A DNA stretch of 27,053 nucleotides, taken from Planctomycetales bacterium (GTDB taxonomy: Bacteria > 4484-113 > JAFGCY01). The position numbers and the translations under genes are program-made. Of the stretch, positions 7,362 through 14,745 are shown piece after piece. The stretch covers positions 1 to 27,053 of the forward strand of contig JAHEFU010000009.1 in the NCBI GenBank assembly GCA_024645305.1, given 5' to 3'. Each line of letters opens with the position of its first letter. Within the stretch, counting starts at the first letter, position 1. Below the pieces are notes generated by a model, which was given only the letters and a program-made list of their open reading frames with translations, did not search any database and was not told the DNA's origin.

Positions 7362-9650
7362 ATGAAGAGTATGAATTTGATCCTGGCAGCCCTGGCGGCT
7401 ATCGCCATGCTGCTGGCATCCTGTGGCGGCGGAGGGCCGGCTGCCCCGCCGGATAACTTTGACCGTATGACTGCTGTGGCCTTCGGCAACAACGGCAATC
7501 CCCTGAGCAACCTGCAGGTGCGGGTGGAAGGCCAGGAAACCGGTGTCACGACCGACGGCAATGGTGCATTCACCCTGCGCCGTGACCAGTTCCCCAAGGG
7601 CGTACAGGTTGAGAATGAAATCTCTCTTGGCACCAATGGTGTCGTGGTCGGCAGCCGCAATGTGATCCCCGTGCAGAACCAGGATCTTGTGATGCGCTTC
7701 GATCCGACCATCATCGGCGAGGGCGACGGCAGCCTGGGAGGCAGCGTGACGGACGACAAGTCCGGCACGGGCCTGAACAACGTTGAAGTGACCATCTTCT
7801 CCGAAAGCGGGGGAGTCCAGACCACGCACAGCAAAGGTGGCGTATTCAGCTTCGACAGCGTCTCCGCGGGTACCTGGAACATCGTGGCCAATGTGGAGGA
7901 TTACTATCCCGGCATGGCCATGGTGCGCATCGCTGCTGGCGAGACCAGCATCCGCAACATCGAACTGACCCGCAAGGGCCAGGTCGGCAACGGTGACGGC
8001 ATCATCGTGCGCGGCCGCATCCTGGACAGTGATTCCGGGGCGGGCGTGGCCGATGCCATGGTCAGCATGATGGTTGATACGGGATACTTCGGCATCCCCG
8101 AACCGATGCCCTACTTCGATGACATGGGTTTTGACAGTACGGCACCGAACACCGGCGGCGGACAGTCCGAGCCGGGATTCCCCGGTGATGATGAAGTGGA
8201 CAGCCGTGAAGTGAAGACCTCCGCCCCGATCAATGATTACTGGCGCTATGAGCCGCAGTACCAGGAGATCGTCACCGATGCGGACGGCTACTTCGAATTT
8301 CCCGACAGCGTAGCCGGCTACAGTGCCTGGTTCAATGTCTACAAGGACGGCTACCTCAATGGCAGCCTCAGCCAGGAGATCTATGGCCGCACGACTGACC
8401 TTGATGTGGAGATCAGCATCGACCCGATCGTCTTCACCAGCATCAGCGGCCAGATCGTGGATGACAACGGTGCCCCGATCAAAGGTGCCTATGTCGAGTA
8501 CGTTTTCAGCGGTGGTTACAGCAACGGCATCGCCGTGCCGGGTGGCATGGGCCTGGAAGTGATGTTCGAGGACGGCGTGGACGTCTTCAATGCGGTTGGT
8601 GCCCCGGCACCCCCACAGAGCCGGGAGGACGACAGCTCCACCGGTGGAGGCGGCTTTGAAGGTGCCATGGCACCGGCCGCCGACTTCTCCGAGGACAGCT
8701 CCAACAGCGACGGCAGCGGCAGCGGCGGCAGCGAGTTTGACAACAACATGCTGCAGCGCTTCCTCTGGGAGCAGCGCAACGGCCGCAGCAGCTCCATGGT
8801 GGCCCCGGATTTCATCGGGTACTACAGCACCTGGGCGGCTGACGACGGCACCTTCAGCTTCGAGGATGTGCCGGCCGGACCGTACTACGTGTTCGCCAGC
8901 GCCTACCGCCACATCTCCTACAGCAGCAACGTTGAAGTGGATCCCGAACCGACCGCCAATGACGTGACCATCACCCTGCCGGAGATCCCGGTCGGATCCG
9001 TGGAAGGCCGCGTGACTGACGAGAACGGCAACCCGATTCCCGATGTGCTCGTGAATGCGACCCAGCCCAATGTGGATCCCTTCACCTATACCGACAGCAA
9101 TGGCAATTTCGTGATTGACAACGTCCCCACGGGCGTCTGGACGGTCAGCGGTTACCGCAACGGGTACCTGACCATGAGCATCGATGTGGAGATCAGGGAC
9201 GGACTGGCAAGCAACGTGCAGCTGATGCTTGAGACCTATGACGCCCCGGATGTCACGACCGGCAACATGAGCGGCACGGTGTTCGATGGCTATGACGATT
9301 CGACGATCGCCGGCGCCGACATGGTGTTCACGCCGCGTGAGAACGAGCTCGGCGGCGATTACCACAGCCACGTCATCAGTGACGGCAGCGGCCGCTACAG
9401 CACCAGCCTGGCTCAGGTGGAGTACAACCTGCTGATCCAGAGCGCTGGCTATGAGGACATCTTCATCCGCCTCTGGCCTGAGGATTACAACCGGGAGATG
9501 GATTTCTGGATGTGGCCCATCGGTGCGCCGGGCGGCGGCGGTGGCGGTGGATTCCCGATCGGCATTGAGCCGGGTTTTGACGGTGACGTGACCGAACCGG
9601 TACCCCCGCCGGGAGATCCGGGTTCACCGGATGATCCGATCGGTCTGTAA
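7362..9650 (+). CDS. Large lipoprotein with about six carboxypeptidase-regulatory-like Ig modules
   Basis: This 762-residue protein starts at ATG 7362 with GGGAGG 6 nt upstream. A signal peptide ends in lipobox LLASC (Cys21), followed by GGGG. The body repeats a beta-sandwich plan of the CarboxypepD_reg/CnaB-like type: modules near 36-115, 124-204, 214-354, 358-541, 545-625 and 634-720. Diagnostic strings recur, such as GxVTDxxGxPIPxVxV, TDxxGxFxxDxVPxGxW and xxxxGYL. Modules three and four each hold a long disordered Gly/Ser/Asp-rich insert (near 243-296 and 415-480). The tail is GGGGGGG then Pro/Gly/Asp-rich. There is no catalytic domain, so this looks like a structural or adhesive outer-membrane protein facing outside or the periplasm. 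It is followed by a strong terminator. The exact partner or ligand is unknown. Confidence 0.85.
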   Translation: MKSMNLILAALAAIAMLLASCGGGGPAAPPDNFDRMTAVAFGNNGNPLSNLQVRVEGQETGVTTDGNGAFTLRRDQFPKGVQVENEISLGTNGVVVGSRNVIPVQNQDLVMRFDPTIIGEGDGSLGGSVTDDKSGTGLNNVEVTIFSESGGVQTTHSKGGVFSFDSVSAGTWNIVANVEDYYPGMAMVRIAAGETSIRNIELTRKGQVGNGDGIIVRGRILDSDSGAGVADAMVSMMVDTGYFGIPEPMPYFDDMGFDSTAPNTGGGQSEPGFPGDDEVDSREVKTSAPINDYWRYEPQYQEIVTDADGYFEFPDSVAGYSAWFNVYKDGYLNGSLSQEIYGRTTDLDVEISIDPIVFTSISGQIVDDNGAPIKGAYVEYVFSGGYSNGIAVPGGMGLEVMFEDGVDVFNAVGAPAPPQSREDDSSTGGGGFEGAMAPAADFSEDSSNSDGSGSGGSEFDNNMLQRFLWEQRNGRSSSMVAPDFIGYYSTWAADDGTFSFEDVPAGPYYVFASAYRHISYSSNVEVDPEPTANDVTITLPEIPVGSVEGRVTDENGNPIPDVLVNATQPNVDPFTYTDSNGNFVIDNVPTGVWTVSGYRNGYLTMSIDVEIRDGLASNVQLMLETYDAPDVTTGNMSGTVFDGYDDSTIAGADMVFTPRENELGGDYHSHVISDGSGRYSTSLAQVEYNLLIQSAGYEDIFIRLWPEDYNREMDFWMWPIGAPGGGGGGGFPIGIEPGFDGDVTEPVPPPGDPGSPDDPIGL

Positions 9651-9705
9651 ACAAGGTAGTAGTTTTGGTCCGGGCATGTCCCGGGTCCCGAATCACCAAC
9701 TCAAG

Positions 9706-9741
9706 ACTCCCTGGAGGGTAGTAGCTCCGGGGAGTTTTTTT
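9706..9741 (+). terminator. Intrinsic terminator after the modular lipoprotein gene
   Basis: An 11-bp stem (9706-9716 with 9725-9735, one G-U pair) closes an 8-nt loop and runs directly into seven T residues (9735-9741). Confidence 0.9.
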
Positions 9742-9770
9742 ATGAGGCTGGAGTTTGGAGTGGGGAGTGG

Positions 9771-9868
9771 GGAGTGTGGAGGGCAGGTGTCAAGCTTCAC
9801 TTGACCAGAACATCCCCTGTCAGGCCGCAGGCCTGAGTTTTTTCTCCAACCTACAAGCTCCACACTCC
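9771..9868. repeat. Foldback element with GGAGTGTGGAG arms
   Basis: GGAGTGTGGAG at 9771-9781 is exactly complementary to CTCCACACTCC at 9858-9868. The left side is extended by further TTGGAGTGGGGAG-like repeats back to about 9750. The interior holds the hairpin at 9820-9843. It has no coding capacity and could be a degenerate small repeat element. Confidence 0.5.
9820..9843 (+). terminator. Terminator-like hairpin TCAGGCC-GCA-GGCCTGA with T run
   Basis: A perfect 7-bp stem (9820-9826 with 9830-9836) and 3-nt loop are followed by G and six T residues. It lies inside the foldback element and just upstream of the tRNA promoter. The same stem sequence reappears at 14479-14495. Confidence 0.6.
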
Positions 9869-9888
9869 AACCTTCCCCGCGGCAGTGT

Positions 9889-9894
9889 TATAAT
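9889..9894 (+). promoter_or_regulatory. -10 element for the tRNA-Cys/tRNA-Val transcript
   Basis: A consensus TATAAT lies 46 nt before the tRNA-Cys gene. No good -35 is seen. The following sequence has a CCCGCGGGAGC dyad. Confidence 0.45.
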
Positions 9895-9939
9895 TCTTGT
9901 TCCCGCGGGAGCTCCATGGCTTCCGTCGGGCAGGGATGC

Positions 9940-10013
9940 GGCGGCGTAGCCAAGTGGTAAGGCAGAGGACTGCAAATCCTTTATCGGCGGTTCGATTCCG
10001 CCCGCCGCCTCCA
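9940..10013 (+). tRNA. trnC: tRNA-Cys (anticodon GCA)
   Basis: The 74-nt cloverleaf has acceptor stem GGCGGCG/CGCCGCC, an anticodon stem GAGGA/TCCTT around loop CTGCAAA (anticodon 9972-9974), T-arm GGCGG-TTCGATT-CCGCC, discriminator T, and an encoded CCA at 10011-10013. Confidence 0.97.
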
Positions 10014-10019
10014 TCATCG

Positions 10020-10096
<77 letters not shown>

Positions 10097-10215
10097 CTTC
10101 CATCGGTAAACAGTGGACAGTTGTCAGCAGCCGCAGGGCGCGTGAATGATGGTGGATTTTCGCTGGCCCCCCCCTGTATACTGCAATCAGTTACTGGTGA
10201 TTCCAGGGGTGGAAC

Positions 10216-10686
10216 ATGTCCAAGTCTGCATGCCTGATCTTGTTGCTGGCAGTCCTGATGCTGAGCGCCTGCAACCAGGCTCCGGCGGAGAATCCGGATG
10301 ATGCCGTGGTGCGCAGCAATGTGCACTGTGTGGAGGTCAACCTGGTCACCTGGGCCAGGCAGAACGGGGGACTGTATCCCGCCTCCCTCACATCGGACCT
10401 GCTGCGGGATGAACACAATGATGTTCTCTACAACCCTTACTGGTTCGAGGTCCAGGCCCATCCCGTGGCCTTCACCGCCGGCAAGGCCCGCAACGGCCAC
10501 ATCAGCTACATTCCCGTGTATGACGGATACGAGATCAAGGACTACATCCTGCTTGGTTTTGGCAATGACTCCAATGCCGGTGAGGATGTGGACGGGGATG
10601 GCAAGCCTGATAATGTCATCCAGGTCAGCACCTCCAGCGGTATTGAGCCGGGTGAAATCGCGGCCATCATCAGTGAAATGAAGTAG
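10216..10686 (+). CDS. Small lipoprotein with a pilin-like globular domain
   Basis: This 156-residue protein starts at ATG 10216, with AGGGG about 6 nt upstream. Signal peptide MSKSACLILLLAVLMLSAC gives lipobox LSAC with Cys19. Residues about 33-60 (VRSNVHCVEVNLVTWARQNGGLYPASL) look like the first globular helix and turn of type IV pilin/pseudopilin proteins, where similar alpha-helix then YPxsL patterns occur. The hydrophobic N-terminal pilin helix is replaced by a lipoprotein signal. Near the C-terminus, DVDGDGKPD is a calcium-loop-like motif as in GspG-type pseudopilins. Expected in the periplasm or outer membrane. No secretion genes lie near. TATACT at 10177-10182 could be its -10. The homology is a motif-level reading only. 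Confidence 0.75.
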   Translation: MSKSACLILLLAVLMLSACNQAPAENPDDAVVRSNVHCVEVNLVTWARQNGGLYPASLTSDLLRDEHNDVLYNPYWFEVQAHPVAFTAGKARNGHISYIPVYDGYEIKDYILLGFGNDSNAGEDVDGDGKPDNVIQVSTSSGIEPGEIAAIISEMK

Positions 10687-10785
10687 CGATGGGGCCTGGC
10701 AGGACGGAAAACAGACTGCTGATTTCCTCCGCGATTCCGATCATGCGCCATAATCTGCCATCCGGGTGCGTCCGGAAAGCGCAGC

Positions 10786-11736
10786 ATGGCAGAACATGAC
10801 ACAGAAGTTGGCGGGCAGCACATGCCGGGACCTGGCTCCCGGCGTTCCATCCTGCATGAACCACTGCTGCAGTTCCTGTTGATCGGCGGGCTGCTGTTCG
10901 CTTTTTCCATGCTGCGCTCTGCCCCGCAGGACGACAGTGGCTACATAATCCGGGTGGACGCTGAACGCATCGCCGTGCTGGCAGCCACATTTGAACTGGA
11001 CTACCAGCGCCAGCCCAGCCCTGCCGAGCTGCAGGATCTGATAGACGACTACGTCAGGACGGAAGTCTGTGTACGCGAAGCCCGGGCGCTGGGCCTCGAC
11101 CGTGAGGACCAGCTGATCCGTGACCACCTGCAGAGCAAGTACGAACTGCTGCTGGATGATGGCAGCGAGCCACCCGAGCCCAGAGAGGCGGAACTGGAAC
11201 AGTTCCTTCAGGAGCAGCAGGATCGCTACCGGGCGGAGGATGCCCTGAGCTTCCGGCAGATCTACCTGGATCCGCTGCAGCGGGACGGCGAGGCAGAGCT
11301 GGATGCCAGCCTGCTGCTGGAGCAGCTCAGCGGGGATGAGGATCTCGGCATGGTGCAGGCCCTCAGTGATCCGGGCAGCCTGCCGCCGAACCTGCCACTG
11401 GTCGCGCTCAGCGAGATCGGCTGGCAGTTTGATCCCCTGTTCGCGGATGCCCTGCTGGATCTGCCGGTCGGCCGCTGGAGCGGGCCGGTGACATCCAGCT
11501 ATGGCGTGCATCTGGTGTTCATAGAGGAGCGCCGTGCCGGCCGCAATCTCAGCCTGGATGAGGTCCGCACTGACGTGGAACGGGACTGGGTGGACGCCCA
11601 GCTCCGCGCTCGGCTGGACCGCGAGCTGGACAGGATCCGTACACGCTACACCATAGAGATAGCGCCAGTCACCCTGGACATTCCGGCAACTGATGTGCTG
11701 AACAGCACATCTGGGGAAGCGGAGGCCGGCCAGTGA
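10786..11736 (+). CDS. Membrane-anchored parvulin-like peptidyl-prolyl isomerase protein
   Basis: This 316-residue protein has a single N-terminal membrane anchor (about 27-45, LLQFLLIGGLLFAFSML) and a periplasmic body. Residues 60-125 are helical, as in SurA/PpiD-type chaperones. Residues about 150-250 resemble a divergent parvulin domain: ALSFRQIYLD at its start and RWSGPVTSSYGVHLVFIEER at its end, the latter matching the usual GP-S-yG-H motif. Several active-site residues cannot be assigned, so isomerase activity is unsure and a chaperone role is possible. The gene overlaps the next by 4 bp (GTGA), so the two are translationally coupled. Established gene-neighbourhood knowledge often pairs such PPIases with HupE/UreJ proteins. 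ATG 10786 is chosen with GGAAAG upstream. Confidence 0.8.
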   Translation: MAEHDTEVGGQHMPGPGSRRSILHEPLLQFLLIGGLLFAFSMLRSAPQDDSGYIIRVDAERIAVLAATFELDYQRQPSPAELQDLIDDYVRTEVCVREARALGLDREDQLIRDHLQSKYELLLDDGSEPPEPREAELEQFLQEQQDRYRAEDALSFRQIYLDPLQRDGEAELDASLLLEQLSGDEDLGMVQALSDPGSLPPNLPLVALSEIGWQFDPLFADALLDLPVGRWSGPVTSSYGVHLVFIEERRAGRNLSLDEVRTDVERDWVDAQLRARLDRELDRIRTRYTIEIAPVTLDIPATDVLNSTSGEAEAGQ

Positions 11737-12743
11737 TCCGCCTCCGCCTGCGCCTGCGCCTGCTGCTTCTGCTGGTCGCATTCCCCTCGGCGGCACAGGC
11801 CCATCAGAGCACACCCTGCCTGCTGAATATCGTACAGGTGCAGGCAGATGTCTACGAGCTGAGCTGGAAGACCCCGCCGCCGACCGGACCCGGTGCATAT
11901 CCCGTCAGCCTGGCAATCCCGGATGCATGGGAAGCCCTTGGTGCTCCGTCCGAGCGCAGCCTGGCGGATGGCGACCAGCTGCGCCAGTCGCTGCGGATTC
12001 CCCCCCCGGGGATAGACGGCAGCGTTGTCAGGTTCCCCGGACTGGAAAGCATTGTCACCGAGGTCTTCGTGCGGGTCACGCGGCTGGACGGCTCCAGCTA
12101 CAGTGCCATCGTGCGCAGCACCGATCCGCAGCTTGAGCTGCGCGGTGAGCGGGGGGCCTGGCGTACGGTGCAGGAGTTCATCGTGATGGGGTTCGAGCAT
12201 ATCCTGCACGGGGTGGACCACCTGCTGTTCGTCTTCGGCCTGCTCCTGATTGTCAGCGGAACCATGCCCCTCATCAAGACGATCTCGGCCTTCACCCTGG
12301 CTCACAGCCTGACCCTGGCCATGGCGGCCCTTGGTTTTGTCAACCTGCCACCGGCGCCGATCGAGGCCCTGATCGCCCTGAGCATCCTGTTCCTCGGCCC
12401 GGAGGTGGTGCATAAGCTGCGAGGCGAAAGCAGCCTGGCGATCCGCCTGCCCTGGCTCGTGGCTTTCAGTTTCGGGCTGCTGCATGGTTTCGGCTTCGCG
12501 GGGGGCATGAACCTGATCGGGATGCCGCACTCTGAGATCCCGCTGGCGCTTTTGTGCTTCAATGTCGGAGTGGAGCTGGGTCAGCTGGCCTTCGTGGCCG
12601 CTGTGTTCGCGCTGCTCATCCCCCTGCGTAAACTGCGGCTGGAGCTTCCGGCCTGGCTCAGGCCCGCGCCCGCTTATCTGATCGGGGTCAGCGGCGCCTT
12701 CTGGTTCATCCAGCGAAGTTATCTGGTGCTATTCCGCCAGTAA
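11733..12743 (+). CDS. HupE/UreJ-family membrane protein
   Basis: This 336-residue protein starts at GTG 11733, overlapping the preceding stop. A signal peptide (Arg-Leu repeats then LLLLVAFPSAAQA, about 23 residues) leads to a periplasmic beta-rich domain (24-145) and about six membrane helices (149-330). Family motifs are GFEHILHGVDHLLF (153-166), TLAHSLTL (188-195), FGLLHGFGFA (247-256) and NVGVELGQL (277-285), with conserved His residues suited to binding metal in the membrane. HupE/UreJ proteins are linked to nickel or cobalt uptake in hydrogenase and urease clusters. Here no hydrogenase or urease gene is near, so the substrate is open. The first codons are a run of CTGCGC hexamers. Confidence 0.85.
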   Translation: MIRLRLRLRLLLLLVAFPSAAQAHQSTPCLLNIVQVQADVYELSWKTPPPTGPGAYPVSLAIPDAWEALGAPSERSLADGDQLRQSLRIPPPGIDGSVVRFPGLESIVTEVFVRVTRLDGSSYSAIVRSTDPQLELRGERGAWRTVQEFIVMGFEHILHGVDHLLFVFGLLLIVSGTMPLIKTISAFTLAHSLTLAMAALGFVNLPPAPIEALIALSILFLGPEVVHKLRGESSLAIRLPWLVAFSFGLLHGFGFAGGMNLIGMPHSEIPLALLCFNVGVELGQLAFVAAVFALLIPLRKLRLELPAWLRPAPAYLIGVSGAFWFIQRSYLVLFRQ

Positions 12744-12846
12744 GTGCGACTCCCTGCAACTTTCTCGCAGAAGGCCTCGTCTAGACTTACAGCAGTAACG
12801 CGTAAGGCCTGAAGCCCCAGGGCACAGGCAGCGAAGCGAGGACAAA

Positions 12847-13944
12847 ATGGTAAAGAAGGACAAGCGCCAGTCCGGCGCGCACAAAGACACAGATCCGGAC
12901 GTAAATGTATTCATCGCCGGAGCCGGAAAACTGGATGACCTGCTGAATACGGAACTCCAGGATGATGATCCCCCCCAGGCCAGTGCCGATCCTGATGCAG
13001 TCGATGACTTTGACGCCGGCGATCCCTATGGGGACGGCAGCAGCAGCGGGAATGCCGCCAGCAAGGCAAAGGGAAAGTCGTTCACATTCAGCATCGGCTG
13101 CAAGAAGAGTGCTTCCGGCAGGAAGAGCAGACACAGTGTGGAAAGGGAGCAGGCGAAGCTGGAGCGTGTGCGCCACAAGCTGGAGAAGCTCAGCAAGCTG
13201 GACGAGATCCCGATCCTCGGAAAGGGATTCGGCAGCAGGCTGGCCAGCCAGATCGGCGAGGCGATTGACAGTGCCATGCAGGAGGCAGGCCAGACACTCG
13301 AGCAGGAGCTGAAGGACTCATCGGGAACAGGAGAAAAACAGCGCAGCATGCGCGGCATCAATGCCGCCCGGGCAAACTTCGCTGGCCGCAGCTTTGTTGA
13401 AGTGGACATGAACGGCAGCAATTTCGCAGGTGCCAGCTTCAACAAGGCGCAGCTCGAGGTTTGTGACCTGACGGGCTGCAACCTGGCCTCAGCGGACCTG
13501 AGCAGTTCCCGTTTCAGTTCCTGCAGTTTTTCCGGTGCCAACCTGGACGGTGCTGACATGGGAAGTGCACGGCTGCAATCCTGCACTTTCAGCGGTGCCA
13601 ATCTCAGTGCCGCCAACATGCACAAGGCCCGCCTGCAGCGCAGCGACCTGCGTGGCAGCAACTTGGGAAGTGCTGACCTGCGTGAGGCCCGTCTCAGCCG
13701 GGCCCTGCTCGGGGGAGCAAACCTCGGAGGTGCCGACCTCAGTGACGCACGCCTCAAGAAGGCCGACCTCAGCAAGGCCAACCTGCGCAACTGCAGTGTG
13801 GACAATGCGGACTTCGCCGGGGCCAGACTCGATGATGCCGACCTGCGCGGCCTTGACCTCAGCAAGGCCCTGAACCTGACGAAGGAGCAGCTGGAAGTTG
13901 CCAAGCTGGATAACACGGCACTGCTCCCGGAATATCTGTCCTGA
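12847..13944 (+). CDS. Pentapeptide-repeat protein with charged N-terminal region
   Basis: This 365-residue protein begins at ATG 12847, with GAGG about 8 nt upstream. Residues 1-90 are acidic and low-complexity. A basic helical segment at 95-155 (EREQAKLERVRHKLEKLSKL) may form a coiled coil. Residues about 176-340 are some 33 tandem pentapeptides of the A(N/D)Lxx type, expected to form a right-handed quadrilateral beta-helix. A cap follows (LDLSKALNLTKEQLEVAKLD), common at the end of such proteins. There is no signal peptide, so it is probably cytoplasmic. Some family members mimic DNA and protect gyrase (Qnr, MfpA), but most have unknown roles and nothing here proves that one. It is 17 nt from the next pentapeptide gene. 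Confidence 0.85.
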   Translation: MVKKDKRQSGAHKDTDPDVNVFIAGAGKLDDLLNTELQDDDPPQASADPDAVDDFDAGDPYGDGSSSGNAASKAKGKSFTFSIGCKKSASGRKSRHSVEREQAKLERVRHKLEKLSKLDEIPILGKGFGSRLASQIGEAIDSAMQEAGQTLEQELKDSSGTGEKQRSMRGINAARANFAGRSFVEVDMNGSNFAGASFNKAQLEVCDLTGCNLASADLSSSRFSSCSFSGANLDGADMGSARLQSCTFSGANLSAANMHKARLQRSDLRGSNLGSADLREARLSRALLGGANLGGADLSDARLKKADLSKANLRNCSVDNADFAGARLDDADLRGLDLSKALNLTKEQLEVAKLDNTALLPEYLS

Positions 13945-13961
13945 GACGGACAGGTGAAGCG

Positions 13962-14468
13962 ATGAAAGACGACTGGTTGACAACAACCGAGGCGGCGGAA
14001 CTGCTGGAGCGACTGAGCGGCCAGCGGCTCCGTCGCCAGCGGCTGCAGCAGCTCTGCAGCGAGGGACGCCTTTTGTTCCGCGACATGGAGATCGTGCGCC
14101 ATGAACGCCGCATCTCGCGCTCAAGCATTGAGCAGCTGGCAAGCGAGGGCCTGCCCAGGCGGGGCAGCCGCTGGGGCACCGTGCACATGCAAATGCACGT
14201 CCATGAGCATGAGGACTTCCATGGCCGCGACCTGCGCGGACTGAGTCTGCGCGGGGCCCAGCTGCAGGGCCGGGACTTCTCGGGTGCCGACCTGCGGCGC
14301 GCGGATCTGAGCGGAGCAAACCTCAGGGAGGCCGTGTTCAGGAATGCTGACCTGCGCGGCGCGGACCTGAATGCTGCCCAGCTGGACGGCGCGGACCTGC
14401 GGGGAGCGAAGTTAGCAGACTGTCGGCTGGAAGGCGCCAGCCTGGCGGATGCGGATCTGTCTGAGTAG
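13962..14468 (+). CDS. DNA-binding-domain/pentapeptide-repeat fusion with His/Met-rich linker
   Basis: This 168-residue protein starts at ATG 13962 with AGGTGA 4 nt upstream. Residues 4-60 (LTTTEAAELLERLSG, then LQQLCSEGRLL and ISRSSIEQL) read like an excisionase/MerR-type winged helix-turn-helix, a small DNA-binding fold. Residues 75-87 form the linker HMQMHVHEHEDFH, with five His and two Met in 13 positions, suited to metal binding. Residues 86-166 are about 16 pentapeptides (GADLRRADLSGANL). It is almost certainly cotranscribed with the preceding pentapeptide gene. A metal-responsive regulator or adaptor that docks on the neighbouring beta-helix is inference only. The HTH assignment is by pattern, not by search. 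Confidence 0.75.
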   Translation: MKDDWLTTTEAAELLERLSGQRLRRQRLQQLCSEGRLLFRDMEIVRHERRISRSSIEQLASEGLPRRGSRWGTVHMQMHVHEHEDFHGRDLRGLSLRGAQLQGRDFSGADLRRADLSGANLREAVFRNADLRGADLNAAQLDGADLRGAKLADCRLEGASLADADLSE

Positions 14469-14477
14469 GTTCCAGAG

Positions 14478-14530
14478 GTCAGGCCGATGGCCTGACACGA
14501 TGGAAAGCCTGTGGCCTGTCCGGGTTTTTT
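14478..14530 (+). terminator. Hairpin and T-run after the pentapeptide operon
   Basis: GTCAGGCC at 14478-14485 and GGCCTGAC at 14489-14496 form a perfect 8-bp stem. A second GGCCTGTCC at 14513-14521 can replace the right arm with one mismatch, and six T residues follow at 14525-14530. The GAGGTCAGGCC start resembles the hairpin repeats near 3663 and 4908. Confidence 0.6.
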
Positions 14531-14602
14531 AGGATGGAGTGCGGTATGCCGCCAGTGCAAGGCACTGGCCTCCTGTCATTCCATGGGAATGACCTCCAAT
14601 CT

Positions 14603-14630
14603 TTGCTTTCCCCCTGTTTTCTGGCATAAT
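14603..14630 (+). promoter_or_regulatory. Promoter of tRNA-Val(CAC)
   Basis: TTGCTT (14603-14608), a 16-nt spacer and CATAAT (14625-14630) lie 28 nt before the tRNA. Confidence 0.55.
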
Positions 14631-14657
14631 ATCCCTCCCGTCGAATTGGCGGGACTG

Positions 14658-14734
14658 GGGCGCTTAGCTCAGTTGGCTAGAGCGCATCGTTCACACCGAT
14701 GAGGTCACAGGTTCGAATCCTGTAGCGCCCACCA
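14658..14734 (+). tRNA. trnV: tRNA-Val (anticodon CAC)
   Basis: The 77-nt cloverleaf has acceptor GGGCGCT/AGCGCCC, anticodon stem CATCG/CGATG with loop TTCACAC (anticodon 14692-14694), T-arm CAGG-TTCGAAT-CCTG, and an encoded CCA. It ends 11 nt from the stop codon of the convergent RND pump gene. Confidence 0.97.
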
Positions 14735-14745
14735 CTTCCCATCCA

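Noticed and set aside
6927..9371. An 814-codon open frame on the minus strand across the lipoprotein gene
   Set aside because: It runs antisense to two well-supported genes and the gap between them, has no family signal and is a by-product of GC-rich codon use.
11737..11775. CTGCGC hexamer run at the start of the HupE gene as a phase-variable repeat
   Set aside because: Only about three units are present and they are multiples of three, so slippage would not switch the frame.
10741..11898. A 385-codon minus-strand frame
   Set aside because: It lies antisense to the PPIase and the start of the HupE gene, with no family features.
13370..13870. Regular 15-bp periodicity that could be mistaken for a tandem DNA repeat or CRISPR
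   Set aside because: It is the codon pattern of pentapeptide repeats; spacers and conserved repeats are absent.
13026..14319. Two long minus-strand frames (13026-14102 and 13489-14319)
   Set aside because: They arise from the regular codon pattern of the pentapeptide repeats on the other strand.
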